NCBI GenBank assembly: GCA_963697355.1
Contig: CAVONV010000004.1
Coordinates: forward strand, 434,001-498,000
Origin: CAVONV01 sp963697355
GTDB lineage: Bacteria; Acidobacteriota; Vicinamibacteria; Marinacidobacterales; DATDRI01
Direction: 5' to 3'
Length of the DNA: 64,000 nt
Made by a program: the position numbers and the translations under genes. This document shows, in pieces, positions 16,888-26,574 of the stretch. A model generated the notes under the pieces. The model saw only the letters and a list, made by a program, of their open reading frames with translations, did no database searches and was not told the DNA's origin. The first letter of the stretch is position 1. The number at the start of each line of letters is the position of its first letter.

Positions 16888-17499
16888 ATGAAGCGATATG
16901 GCGTAACGGTTCTGTTTATCGTATTCGTTCTCGTGAGCTCGAGTGACGTGGCGATGGCTCAATTCGGCGGAGGCTGGACCTGGCTCGACAAACTTAGCGG
17001 ACCTGGAGATTTCCACGGGCCAGCTGCTTATGTGAGCTTTTGCATAGGAGGAGGTCAAGAGGCCGTTAGGATCAAGGGGTGTGATTTCGAGAATCCGCGA
17101 ATATGGCTCAATCTAGGGGGCGGCTATGCAAGTACCGGCGCTGATACCCGCGCCGACTTGGATTACCCGGCGATGTCGCTCTGGACTTTTGAGCCTTCGG
17201 TGGACATTCGCCTTTATCAGATAGGCAGGTTCTCCTTTGAATGGGGTTTTGCCACGGGCCTGCATCGCTTCAAAAGCGATGGCTTCCAGAATTTTTGGCG
17301 TGTTTCCTTACAGCCCGTTCGCTTCGGCATCAAAGTGAACATCACATCATATTCGCAAGTCGTGGCGAGGATTTCAGGAACCTATTTTATCGACGGATTC
17401 ACAGCGGCCGACTTTGGTGATCTCGATGGGACCTTTGTTTCTCGTGGAGAGCTTCTTGCAACAGTGTTCGTTTCGTACAAGCACAGTTTTTTCAAATGA
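16888..17499 (+). CDS. Secreted protein of unknown function, possible outer-membrane beta barrel
   Basis: 203 residues beginning with a clear signal peptide (MKRYGVTVLFIVFVLVSSSD, cleavage likely after VAMA). The mature part alternates short strands rich in Gly, Tyr, Phe and Trp, and the chain ends in a terminal Phe-Lys (YKHSFFK), as in small outer-membrane barrels. I recognise no family. AAGGAGG lies just before the ATG. It lies 13 nt downstream of the membrane kinase, so the sigma factor, kinase and this protein may form one signalling operon. Confidence 0.6.
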   Translation: MKRYGVTVLFIVFVLVSSSDVAMAQFGGGWTWLDKLSGPGDFHGPAAYVSFCIGGGQEAVRIKGCDFENPRIWLNLGGGYASTGADTRADLDYPAMSLWTFEPSVDIRLYQIGRFSFEWGFATGLHRFKSDGFQNFWRVSLQPVRFGIKVNITSYSQVVARISGTYFIDGFTAADFGDLDGTFVSRGELLATVFVSYKHSFFK

Positions 17500-17642
17500 C
17501 AGTAGGAAGAACAATTGCATCAAGAGCAACGGTAAGGATGAGAAGCAAGGGTCTCTTTTCTCAGGCGCTACCGGCCGGGAAAGCGGACAAGGAAGGGACG
17601 TACTCTTTGTGGTAAAGTGCGCGCTTTGAACGAGGAGGCGTC

Positions 17643-18851
17643 TTGTTTAAAGCCAAGCTCACGTTGACGCAGTACATTCTGATTGGCCTGGTCTTAGGAC
17701 TTCTCATCGGCATCGTTTCCCCGGAAGTAGGCTCGTCTCTCTCCATCCTTTCGACAATCTTTGTACGCCTTCTTCAAATGATGGTGGTGCCTCTCGTTTT
17801 TTCCACCTTAATTGTTGGTGTGGCCGGCGCCGAAGGTGGAAAGTCCTTGAAGCGACTTGCCCTTCGCACCATTGCCTTTTTCCTCGTGGCGACGACGATT
17901 GCCGCGGTGTTCGGAATCATCTTCACGGATGTGTTCCAACCCGGAGTCCGTTCGGAGACCCAGGCCGTGGCAGGTACAGATTCCAGTGGTGGCGTGCCGC
18001 AAGCAGCACCCTCTTTCGTCGAGACGCTCATCCCGACTTCGATCTTTCAGGCGTTTCATGCCAACAACCTCATGGCCTTGGTGCTGTTCACGGTCGCTTT
18101 CGGTCTAGCTTTGCGGTCTGTTGCTCCAAGGGGCGATTTGATCCTCAAGGGTTGTGAAGCCCTCTCCGCCATCATGTTCCGACTGACGGAGTACGTGATG
18201 TGGGTGGCTCCCTTGGGGGTGCTAGGGGCTATGGCCGCAACAGTGTCCCGGACAGGCTTCGAAGGTCTAAAACCATTCTTGGCCCTCCTTTTTACCGCTT
18301 ACCTGGCAGAGCTCGCATTCGTTCTGGTTTTCTTCACCGCGACGGCCGTGATATTCCGTTTTTCGATCGTCAAGTTCATGCGGAAGATGAGTGACGCACT
18401 CATTTTGGCTTACTCGACGGCAAGCGGAGCGGCGGCTCTACCGGCCGCGATGGAACGTCTCGAAGAGTGGGGGGCTTCGCGCCGAGTCGTGTCTTTCGTC
18501 CTGCCGCTGGGTTATAGCTTCAACCTTACGGGCATCGCATTGTACTTGCCCATGGTCACGATTTTCTGGGCGCAGTTCAATGGGGTGGTCCTGTCCTTCT
18601 ACGACCAGGCGGTCTTACTTGCCTACGTGCTGATTGTAATTCGAGGACTCCCTCCCGTTCCTAGAGCCTTCTTCTTGGTTTGGGCGGCACTCCTTGCTCG
18701 GTTCGATCTCCCGCCGGAGGGGTTGGTGATTCTGCTCGCCGTCGATCCCCTGATCGATATGGCGAGAACCATAGTCAATGTCGGCGGAAACTGTTTGGCG
18801 GTTGCCGCTCTCGATCGTTGGGAGAAAAGCTCGGAGGAGAAGCCATCATGA
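17643..18851 (+). CDS. Dicarboxylate/amino acid:cation symporter (DAACS family)
   Basis: 402 residues with about eight membrane helices plus re-entrant loops, as in GltP/DctA transporters. Family landmarks: MMVVPLVFSTLIVGV in helix 3, the hairpin Ser/Ala-rich motif YSTASGAAALPAAMERLEEWG, and YSFNLTGIALYLPM in helix 7. Substrates in the family are glutamate, aspartate, succinate or serine with Na+ or H+; which one applies is not clear. The start is TTG at 17643 with a strong GAGGAGG ribosome site. Its stop overlaps the cysteine synthase start (ATGA), which hints at import of an amino acid used by that pathway. Confidence 0.88.
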   Translation: MFKAKLTLTQYILIGLVLGLLIGIVSPEVGSSLSILSTIFVRLLQMMVVPLVFSTLIVGVAGAEGGKSLKRLALRTIAFFLVATTIAAVFGIIFTDVFQPGVRSETQAVAGTDSSGGVPQAAPSFVETLIPTSIFQAFHANNLMALVLFTVAFGLALRSVAPRGDLILKGCEALSAIMFRLTEYVMWVAPLGVLGAMAATVSRTGFEGLKPFLALLFTAYLAELAFVLVFFTATAVIFRFSIVKFMRKMSDALILAYSTASGAAALPAAMERLEEWGASRRVVSFVLPLGYSFNLTGIALYLPMVTIFWAQFNGVVLSFYDQAVLLAYVLIVIRGLPPVPRAFFLVWAALLARFDLPPEGLVILLAVDPLIDMARTIVNVGGNCLAVAALDRWEKSSEEKPS

Positions 18852-19771
18852 AAACTGTCTCATCTATCACGGATCTCATCGGTCGGACTCCATTGCTCGA
18901 GCTGAACCGGTACGCCGAAGGAGCGCCTGCCCGTATCTTAGCCAAACTCGAAATGTTCAATCCCATTGCCGTCAAGGATCGCCCCGTTTGGTACATGATT
19001 CAAGGAGCGGAGGAGCGCGGGGAGATCAAGCCTGGCGACACGTTGATCGAGGCCACGAGTGGCAACACAGGTATGGCTTTGGCCTACATCGGGGCCATGA
19101 AAGGCTATCGGGTCGTCCTCTGTCTATCGGAGATACAAAGTGTCGAACGGCGAATGGTGTTGAAAGCCCTTGGAGCGGAAGTCGTCTTGACTCCGGCGGC
19201 TGAAGGGACCAAAGGGGCTAAGAAAAAGGCGATGGATCTCCACGAGTCGACGCCCGGTTCTTTCTATGTAGGGCAACATCACAATCCGGACAACCGACGG
19301 GCTCACGTCGAGACGACCGGTCCGGAGATTTGGGAGGATACGGACGGCAAGGTGGACATTTTCGTGGCGGCGATGGGGACTTGCGGCACGATTTGCGGAG
19401 TGGCCGACTATATCAAGCCCAAAAAGCCCTCGTTTGTTACGGTCGGTGTAGAGCCAAGCGAGGCACCCATGCTCTCGAAAGGCGAATGGGCGCCTCACCG
19501 ACTCATGGGAACATCTCCCGGTTTCATCCCCAAGATCCTCGATAGAAGCCAAATCGATGAAATGGTCACCGTCTCCGTTGAAGAAGCCTTCGAATCTTGC
19601 CGGAAGATCGCCGAGAAGGAAGGACTGTTGGTGGGCATCACTTCCGGAGCGAATGCGCTTGTTGCACTTCGGGTCGCTCAACGTCCTGAGAACGATGGTA
19701 AGTTGATCGTCTGTGTTTTCTGCGATTCTGGAGAGCGCTACCTCAGTGTCGAGGGCTTGTTTCGGCAATAG
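18848..19771 (+). CDS. Cysteine synthase family PLP enzyme
   Basis: 307-residue fold-type II PLP enzyme (CysK/CysM group): SSITDLIGRTPLLELNRY at the N-terminus, the PLP lysine in NPIAVKDRP, the substrate loop EATSGNTGMALAYIGAMKGY, the phosphate-binding GTCGTICGVADY and the C-terminal GITSGANALVAL. It would make cysteine from O-acetylserine (or O-phosphoserine) and sulfide or thiosulfate. The ATG at 18848 overlaps the symporter stop. The frame is open further upstream, but that region is the symporter gene. Confidence 0.92.
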   Translation: MKTVSSITDLIGRTPLLELNRYAEGAPARILAKLEMFNPIAVKDRPVWYMIQGAEERGEIKPGDTLIEATSGNTGMALAYIGAMKGYRVVLCLSEIQSVERRMVLKALGAEVVLTPAAEGTKGAKKKAMDLHESTPGSFYVGQHHNPDNRRAHVETTGPEIWEDTDGKVDIFVAAMGTCGTICGVADYIKPKKPSFVTVGVEPSEAPMLSKGEWAPHRLMGTSPGFIPKILDRSQIDEMVTVSVEEAFESCRKIAEKEGLLVGITSGANALVALRVAQRPENDGKLIVCVFCDSGERYLSVEGLFRQ

Positions 19772-19879
19772 AAGAGACGCCGCTTTCTCTCTCCGACCTG
19801 CTTCTCGGACCTAAACTGGCGGGTGAGATCTACGGACCGTTAAGGCTTCTTCTCAGTCAAGACGGACCGTCCAAAAGAC

Positions 19880-20620
19880 TCACTCGGCTTTTTGCGCCAA
19901 CGCGATAAGCGAGAGTCCGAACGGGAGTCGCGAGTGCCGGAGGATGCCGGCTTCCAACTTCAACGCCGCACCGAACCAGCGGTTCAAGGACGGAATTATC
20001 GGCCCGACGTCCGATCCGTTCCGACGATGCGGCCGTAGTTTACCTAAGAAACGATAAGCGACCGCGACCGGAAACAGAAGAGAGTTGGCGTAGGTCAGGT
20101 AGATGGGGCGAAATCCGGCGCGTCTAAGTTTTTTGTCCAGCCCTCCGCGTGTATAACGTCGACCGGTATGGACCGCTTCGTCGTGGGAGCTTCGCATCCA
20201 GTTGTAGGCGGGAACCCTGATGAGGAGCGTGCCGTCTGCCCGCAGCACGCGGAGCGACTCCGCCAATGTCTCTTCGTCTCTTTCGACTGCCTTGTGATAA
20301 ATGACGTCGAAAGAGGTCACAAGGTCGAACGTGTTGTCATCAAAAGGCAGGCAGGAGACGGAAGCGCGAATCAGTCGAGTGTTCTCACGAAGACCGGCGA
20401 ATCGGAGAGCCTCATCGGATATGTCCAGACCGATCTCCTTTCCGAACGGATGGAGATGGTGGAGCATTCCACCGGTCCCGCAACCTGCATCCAGGATTAG
20501 AAGGCCTCGTGAATCGGTGAGGAAGCGGTTGATGAGCGTCAAAGTGATCTGACGCATCCCGACGAACCACCACAGTTCATCCTCGAGCTCGTACAGCCGT
20601 TGGTATTCCTCTTTCTCCAC
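19880..20620 (-). CDS. Class I SAM-dependent methyltransferase
   Basis: 246 residues. The SAM-binding motif I is LILDAGCGTGGMLHHL near residue 40, followed by GLDISDEALRFA (motif II acid) and LPFDDNTFDLVTSFDVIYH (post-I motif typical of Methyltransf_11). The C-terminal half has a hydrophobic stretch (LTYANSLLFPVAVAYRFLG) that may anchor it to the membrane, as in methyltransferases of glycolipid or polyprenyl substrates. The start is GTG at 20620. Convergent with the cysteine synthase. The substrate is not inferable. Confidence 0.8.
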   Translation of the reverse strand: MEKEEYQRLYELEDELWWFVGMRQITLTLINRFLTDSRGLLILDAGCGTGGMLHHLHPFGKEIGLDISDEALRFAGLRENTRLIRASVSCLPFDDNTFDLVTSFDVIYHKAVERDEETLAESLRVLRADGTLLIRVPAYNWMRSSHDEAVHTGRRYTRGGLDKKLRRAGFRPIYLTYANSLLFPVAVAYRFLGKLRPHRRNGSDVGPIIPSLNRWFGAALKLEAGILRHSRLPFGLSLIALAQKAE

Positions 20621-20683
20621 TGGGCGGGAATTGTACTAAAAGGTTGGGAGAAAGGAGAAAGTACTGTTCCGCCCGCCTTCACT

Positions 20684-20719
20684 GTGAGTACTTGAGTACT
20701 CGAGTTCTTGAGTTCTCAC
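20684..20719. repeat. Tandem TGAGT/CTCGAG microrepeat
   Basis: The segment repeats the words GAGTACTTGAGTACTCGAG and GAGTTCTTGAGTTC and is bounded by GTGAG and CTCAC, making an imperfect inverted repeat just past the 3' end of the S9 peptidase gene. Similar CTCGAGT words are found at 58848-58875. It could help termination; no T-tract is present. Confidence 0.4.
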
Positions 20720-20725
20720 GGTGGG

Positions 20726-22612
20726 TCACAGGTAGATTTTGATAAACTCGAAAATCTTCTCCATGTACAGCTGGGATCCGCCCGGATAGATGTCGAAGCG
20801 GTAGGTGCTTCGAGCCCAGTCTCCCTTGTAGATGTAGTCCTGCAAGGGATAGTTAGGCCTGACCTTGAGCGCTCTCAAGAAAGGAATCTTGGTGGAGAGG
20901 GGCACGAGAGGATAGTCCTCACCATGGAACGTGAGAAGCGGGGTTTTGATCTTGTCAACGTCTCTTGCCGGGGAAAGGTCGCGGTATAGCTGCAAGTTCC
21001 CGCGGAGCGGGCCAAGCTCTCTTTCGAGGTACGTCCGGCCCTCCGTGTTGGTCTCGCGGTAGAGTTTTTCGAGGTCGGTCATACCCACGGACTCGATGGC
21101 GCAGACGAAAAAATCGGGATAGCGACTGATAGCGGCCAGGGTCAAGAACCCACCATAGCTCACTCCCCAGATCCCTGCGCGGTCTTCGCGGATCTCGGGT
21201 CGCCTCCTGAGCTGTCGGGCGCCGATGATCAAATCCTCGAGATCGCCTCGTCCCCAATCTTTGTCGTTCAGATCCTCGAACTCGAGCCCGAAGCCCGTGC
21301 TTCCGCGAACATTGGGGGCGAAAATCGCGAACCCTCGCTGAGTCAGGAGCTGGACGAAGGGGTGCCATCCGTTCTTCCATTGCGACGTCGGGCCACCATG
21401 CGGGTGGACGACTAGCGTTGCGGGATTGTCGGCACTTGCTTCCGGCGGCATGTACAAGAAACCGGTGATGTTCCGCCCATCGAAGCTCTCGTAGCGGACC
21501 AGTTCCGGATGAATGAACTGGCGGACATCCAAGTCCTCGGGGAGCGTATTGGTCATGCGACTCCGCCCGCCACTTTTCTGGAAAAGCCAAACGTTCCTTG
21601 GGTAGTTAGGACCCTCGTAAAAACAGGCCACTGCTTCCCCGTCCTTTGTCCATTGAGGGTGAGAGCGGACTCCGGATCCAAGAGTCATGAGCCGGGTCTT
21701 CCGCGTGGCGATCGAAGTGATCGAAAGTCGGAGATTGCCTTCGCGGTTGGTGATATGCGCAATCTCGGTTCCCTTTGGGTTCCAAGCCGGGTCCCTCTCC
21801 TCATAGTTGGAGTCGACGAGCTGCTCGGGCTCGCCTCCTTCGACGGGCACCGTATAGATCGTCGCGATGCCAGGCTGGTCGGAAACGAAGGCCAATCGCT
21901 GTCCGTCCGGCGACCAACGTGGTGAGTAGCTGTCTCCATCCCAGCTTTCGGGTAAGACAGAACGGGCCAGCGGCTCCTCATCCGCCTCCGTTGAAACGAG
22001 ACCGATGCGGCGGTTCACGTGCCGTCCTGCGTTGAACGTATAGGCAATCCACTTGCCGTCCGGTGACCAACGGTGACCTTCTTCGTCCATAGAATGTTTC
22101 GTCAGGCGGCGTGGTTGACCACCTTCGGAAGCGACCATCCAGACGTCCCATCCCGTCTCACCACCGAGTCGTTGAGAGAGATAAGCGATATGCTTGCCGT
22201 CGGGTGACCATCGGGGTTGCCGATCGTCGCCTTGGTGACGAGTGATCTGCTTCGTCTCATCGGTGCCGGGGATGGCGGTAAAAACGTGCCAGCCTTCCTC
22301 TCTATCGGAGACGAACGTCAGGCTCTTACCGTCGGGTGACCAATCCGGCTGGCGATAGCGAGCCCGGTCTTCAGTACCCACTGCAGGTACTCCTCGTTCT
22401 TCGGGATCGGCGATGACGAACACGTTCTCCTTCCCGAACGCCGATGCGGTCACAGCGACCTTCGTCCCATCCGGGGAGAGTGCGAAATCGCTAAACGCCG
22501 GAATGTGGAGAATATGAAGGATGGAAAGAGGTTTGTCCGATTGGCCTCGTCCGCCGACCGCCGTCAAGCCAATCGCAAGTAGTACCGTCAGCGCAGTGAG
22601 ATGCTTGAGCAC
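20726..22612 (-). CDS. S9 family peptidase (prolyl oligopeptidase type) lacking the catalytic His
   Basis: 628 residues: a signal peptide (first ~24 residues, ending near VGGRG), a beta-propeller built of TolB-like repeats (several copies of PxWSPDGKxIAY) up to about residue 385, and an alpha/beta-hydrolase domain. The nucleophile is in GVSYGGF and the acid in HGEDYPLVP. In the place of the usual GEGHGF loop the sequence reads YKGDWARSTYRFD, and no histidine occurs in the last 50 residues. Without that residue the triad is incomplete. The start is GTG at 22612. It is probably periplasmic; activity is doubtful. Confidence 0.85.
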   Translation of the reverse strand: MLKHLTALTVLLAIGLTAVGGRGQSDKPLSILHILHIPAFSDFALSPDGTKVAVTASAFGKENVFVIADPEERGVPAVGTEDRARYRQPDWSPDGKSLTFVSDREEGWHVFTAIPGTDETKQITRHQGDDRQPRWSPDGKHIAYLSQRLGGETGWDVWMVASEGGQPRRLTKHSMDEEGHRWSPDGKWIAYTFNAGRHVNRRIGLVSTEADEEPLARSVLPESWDGDSYSPRWSPDGQRLAFVSDQPGIATIYTVPVEGGEPEQLVDSNYEERDPAWNPKGTEIAHITNREGNLRLSITSIATRKTRLMTLGSGVRSHPQWTKDGEAVACFYEGPNYPRNVWLFQKSGGRSRMTNTLPEDLDVRQFIHPELVRYESFDGRNITGFLYMPPEASADNPATLVVHPHGGPTSQWKNGWHPFVQLLTQRGFAIFAPNVRGSTGFGLEFEDLNDKDWGRGDLEDLIIGARQLRRRPEIREDRAGIWGVSYGGFLTLAAISRYPDFFVCAIESVGMTDLEKLYRETNTEGRTYLERELGPLRGNLQLYRDLSPARDVDKIKTPLLTFHGEDYPLVPLSTKIPFLRALKVRPNYPLQDYIYKGDWARSTYRFDIYPGGSQLYMEKIFEFIKIYL

Positions 22613-22666
22613 GAGCCCATCCTAGCAGTCTCTTTGTCAACGACCAAGCATAAGTCGTAACGAATC

Positions 22667-23406
22667 TCAATCGCGGTCTACGTTGGCTCTCTGCAAGATG
22701 GCGTGGGACGTTTCCTCCGGAGTGAGAGTCGAGGTGTCGATCATCACCTCGGCTTCAGCGTAAAGTGGCTCTCTCTCGCGCAGGAGCGCCCGAAGCTCAG
22801 CAATGGGATCGGCCCTTCCCGCCATCGGTCGCCGATCTCCTTGAGCTGCGACCCGCGCCAGGTGGTCTTCAGGGCGTGCCTTGAGCCAGACGGTTAGCGA
22901 CGCTTGTTTCAGCATGTCATATGTCACGCGATCGGTGACTAGGCCTCCACCGCTGGCCACGACGGCCGGCTGACCCGACGTTAGGAATCTTCTCAAGACT
23001 TCTCGCTCCAATCGACGGTAATAGTCCTCGCCGTGCAGTGCAAAAATCTCCCCCAAGCGAAGCCCGGCCTCTTCTTCGATCATACGGTCGAGCTCCAGAA
23101 CTGTCTCTTGAGCCCTCGAGCCAGTCGCTTTCCGACGGTGGTCTTGCCGGCTCCTCGAAGTCCGACGAGGGAAATGACCCGATGATCGTTGGGACTTCTC
23201 AAGAGGTCCTGAAGCGGGGCTTCGAGCGCGCGGGCAAGCTCGAACAGACGTACCACGGAGATGTTGCCTCGGCCGCTCTCGATTTGAGACAGGAACCGAG
23301 GAGAGAGTCCCGCTGCCTGGGCCAGGCGCTCTTGGCTTAGGCCTCGACGAAGCCGTCTTGCTCGAATGCGTTGACCTAGTTCCCGGAGAAAGGCCTCGGA
23401 GTCCAT
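22667..23406 (-). pseudogene. boxR: BoxR-like regulator (XRE HTH plus shikimate kinase-like domain), frameshifted
   Basis: An N-terminal XRE helix-turn-helix (RIRARRLRRGLSQERLAQAA, SPRFLSQIESGRGNISV) is joined to a shikimate kinase-like domain with Walker A GLRGAGKTTVGKRLA and, further on, ASGGGLVT and QGDRRPMAGR. This architecture is that of BoxR/BzdR, repressors of benzoate-CoA pathways that sense benzoyl-CoA. The frame breaks after KRQF at about 23095. One missing base there would restore VELDRMIEEEAG, the normal continuation. Total length is 740 nt, one short of a multiple of three. The ATG at 23406 is divergent from boxC. It is either a genuine one-base deletion or a sequence error. Confidence 0.8.
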
Positions 23407-23500
23407 GTATGGAACTATAATGCTAGAAAACAAAAAGAATCAAGTAGTATAATTCTTTAGGCTTGCGAGCAGGACACATCCCGAATATGCTGATGGAACT
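23407..23500. promoter_or_regulatory. Divergent boxR-boxC promoter region
   Basis: A 94-nt AT-rich island between divergent boxR and boxC, standing out from its GC-rich surroundings. It holds two TATAAT words (23416-23421 and 23448-23453) in the boxC direction. On the other strand TTGATT and TATAGT stand 18 bases apart, facing boxR. A BoxR operator would be expected here, but I cannot define one. Confidence 0.4.
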
Positions 23501-25155
23501 ATGGAACCGATCGTAAATTTCGAGACTCATCCGAGCCGTTATCGACACTGGAAACTGAAAATCGAAGGACCGGCAGCATACTTGACTTTGGACATTCAGG
23601 ACGACGGTGGGCTCCGGCCCGGGTACCAGCTCAAGCTCAACAGCTACGATCTCGGCGTCGACATCGAGCTGGCCGATGCCGTGGAGCGACTTCGTTTCGA
23701 GCATCCCGAAGTCAAGGTGGTGGTGATTCAAAGCGGCAAGGAGCGTATCTTCTCGGCCGGCGCCAACATCTTCATGCTGGCGAGCTCGTCGCATTCCTTC
23801 AAGGTCAACTTCTGCAAGTTCACCAACGAGACGAGACTGGGCATGGAGGAAGCGAGCCGGGAGAGCGGTCAGAAGTACATCTGCCGCCCTCAACGGAATC
23901 ACCTCCGGCGGCGGATACGAGCTTGGCGCTGGCGACTGACGAGATCCTTCTCGTTGACGATGGAAACGCCACGGTGGCACTCCCCGAGGCTCCATTGCTG
24001 GCGGTGCTTCCGGGGACGGGCGGCTTGACGCGGCTGGTGGACAAGCGAATAGTCCGTCGCGATCGCGCCGATGTTTTCTCGACTCTCGGTCGAAGGAATG
24101 AAGGGCAAGCGGGCCAAGGAATGGGGACTAGTCGATGATGTGGCCCCGCGGAGCCGGTTCGAGGAGCTCGTGCAAGAGCGGGTCCAGCGCTTTGGCCGAG
24201 TCCTCTCCACGAAAGGCTGAAGGGAAGGGGATCGAGCTCGAGCCCTTGAATCCGCAGGTGAGTGATGACCGTCCATCGACTACCGCCATGTACAGTGCCA
24301 CGATCGATTCCGAGCAGCGGACCGCAGAGTTGACGATCCGCGGACCCGAAGGTGCTCAGCCCGATACGATCCGAAGCCATCCACGAAGCGGGTTGTGACT
24401 ACTGGCCTCTCGCTATGTCGCGGGAGCTCGACGATTTGCTCTGTCGCCTTCGGTTCAACCACGAGACGATCGGTCTTCTGCTTTGAAGACCGTGGGGGAT
24501 CCGGAAGCGGTGCTCGCCGTCGATCGAACGCTTGGCCGCTTTGTCGGAGCACTGGCTCGTCAAGGAGATTATCTTGAAGATGCGCCGCACGTTCAAGAGG
24601 CTCGATCAAACGGCGCGCAGTATTGTTCGCCTTCATCGAGCCGGGATCCTGTTTTGCCGGAAGTCTTTTCGAGATTGGCCCTGGCCGCTGATCGGAGCTA
24701 CATGCTTGCGGGTGGGGAACCACCGCCTCGAGTCGGGTTGGGTCCTTTGAATCGAGACTGCCTTTCCTATGGGCAATGGTCTCTCACGCCTCGAGACCCG
24801 TTTCTTAGGAGAACCCGGAGCGAGTCGAAGCGAGCTCTTGAGTTGCGACGGGCTGGTTGATGCGGAGGAAGCCGCCGAGCACGGCCTGGTGACCTTCACT
24901 CCCGATGACCTCGATTGGGACGACGAGATACGCATTGCCGTCGAAGAACGTGCCGGATTTTCACCCGATGCCATGACCGGTATGGAGGCGTCGCTTCGGT
25001 TTGCCGGCCCGGAAACCATGGAGACGAAGATTTTCGGACGCCTCTCTGCTTGGCAGAACTGGATTTTCCAGCGACCGAACGCGGTAGGAGAAAAAGGCGC
25101 GCTCACGCTTTACGGCAAGCCGAGCTTGCCGCAATTCGACTGGAGGAGAACCTGA
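23501..25155 (+). pseudogene. boxC: Benzoyl-CoA-dihydrodiol lyase gene broken by many frameshifts
   Basis: BoxC opens the ring of 2,3-epoxybenzoyl-CoA. The whole protein is recognisable if frames are spliced. HPSRYRHWKLKIEGP and LNSYDLGVDIELADAVERL lie in frame one, ALATDEILLVDDGNATV and LPGTGGLTRLVDKR in the next. Then come a segment reading KGKRAKEWGLVDDV, one with MSRELDDLLCRLRFNH, one with SEHWLVKEIILKMRR, and the C-terminal NGLSRLETRFLGEPGASR to QFDWRRT. At least seven frame changes are needed. Total length (1655 nt) is close to that of an intact boxC (about 555 codons), so only small indels are involved. It could be a decayed gene or a poorly resolved assembly stretch. Confidence 0.82.
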
Positions 25156-25156
25156 A

Positions 25157-26574
25157 GTGCTGGAACTGGACGCAAAGATTCCGAACAACGTCAATCTGTC
25201 CGGAGATCCCAAGCTCCAAAGGGCGCTCGAGAAGTGGCAGCCCAACTATCTGAAGTGGTGGCAGGAGATGGGACCGGATGGATTTCCAGGAGGACGACGT
25301 TTATCTTCGAACCGCGATCTCGGTCGAGCCGAGCGGGTGGGCCAACTTCGATTATCGTCAAGATGCCCGATTACGGTGGGGCATTTTCCTCACGCCGGCC
25401 GTGGCCGATCGCAAGATCGGTTTCGGTGACTTCGAAGGACAACCGGCGTGGCAGCAGGTTCCGGGTGAGTTTCGCACGCAGCTCCGACGTCTCATCGTGA
25501 CCCAAGGCGATACGGAGCCGGCGAGTGTCGAGCAGCAACGGCGTCTCGGCAAGACCGCTCCCAGCCTCCTCGATTTGCGCAATCTCTTCCAGGTGAACGT
25601 CGAGGAAGGCCGTCACCTTTGGGCCATGGTTTATCTGCTTCACTCGTATTTCGGACGCGACGGCCGCGAAGAAGCCGAGGAGCTGTTGGAGCGACGAAGC
25701 GGCAATGAGGACAAGCCTCGTCTACTTGGCTGCTTTCAACGAGCCCTGCGACGACTGGCTGAGCTTCTTACATGTTCACGTTCTTCACCGATCGCGACGG
25801 GAAGTACCAGCTTGCTGGCTCTATCGGAGAGCGGCTTCGATCCCTTGTCTCGAACGTGCCGCTTCATGCTGACCGAGGAGGCCTTCCACATGTCGGTGGG
25901 CGAGACCGGGATTGGCCGCGTCATCCAGCGCGCCGCCGAGTTGATGCGCGAAGGTGGAGACGACGTACGCGAAGCAAGGGCGGCATCGATCTTCCCGACG
26001 ATTCAGAAGTATCTTGAACTTCTGGTTCAGCGTGTCTTTGGATCTTTTCGGAGGAGAAGTCTCGACCAACGCCGCCCAGTACTTTGCCGCCGGCCTCAAG
26101 GGACGCTACAAGGAAGAAAAGCAAAGCGATCACAAGGCTCTCGAAGGCTTCTATCCTATGGACATCGTCAAGGAGGGCAAGCTAGTTCCTCGAAGACGTA
26201 CCCTTACGCAACGCGATGAACGAAGTCTTGCGCGATGCCTACATCGAAGACTGTCAGAAGGGCGTCGAACGCTGGAACCGAATCCTGGAGAAAAGCGGTG
26301 TTTCTCATCGACTGAGCCTGCCGCATCAAGGCCTTCCACCGGGAGATCGGAACCTACGCGGAATTCCTTCTTCAATCCCGAGGGCGAGATGATCACCGAG
26401 GAAGAGTGGAACGCTCGGAAAGGCAGGTGGCTTCCTTCGGAAGAGGATAGGGCTTACGTCAACAGTCTCATGATGCCCGTTTACGAGCCCGGGAAGATCG
26501 CGAACTGGATCGCTCCTCCTCAAAAGACCAACGTCAAGGACAAGCCCTTCGAGTTCGAATACGTCAAGAAATAA
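25157..26574 (+). pseudogene. boxB: Benzoyl-CoA 2,3-epoxidase subunit gene broken by frameshifts
   Basis: BoxB is the di-iron monooxygenase that epoxidises benzoyl-CoA. Segments in different frames together cover the family: LQRALEKWQPNYLKWWQEMG, DDVYLRTAISVEPSGWANFDY, LRRLIVTQGDTEPASVEQQR, the iron-ligand region FQVNVEEGRHLWAMVYLLH, MFTFFTDRDGKYQLAG, LTEEAFHMSVGETGIGRV, SLDLFGGEVSTNAAQYF and KIANWIAPPQKTNVKDKPFE. The two E-x-x-H di-iron motifs are kept. Several frame changes (near 25280, 25350, 25740, 25800 and 26020, among others) interrupt it. Length is about that of an intact boxB (about 475 codons). It follows boxC by one base, as in functional box operons. Confidence 0.82.

Noticed and set aside
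17643..18851. Sodium/proton antiporter as identity for the gene at 17643
   Set aside because: The helix 7-8 motifs and the Ser/Ala-rich hairpin fit DAACS symporters instead.
23501..26574. Programmed ribosomal frameshifting in boxC/boxB
   Set aside because: Too many shifts in both directions without slippery heptamers; decay or sequence error explains them better.
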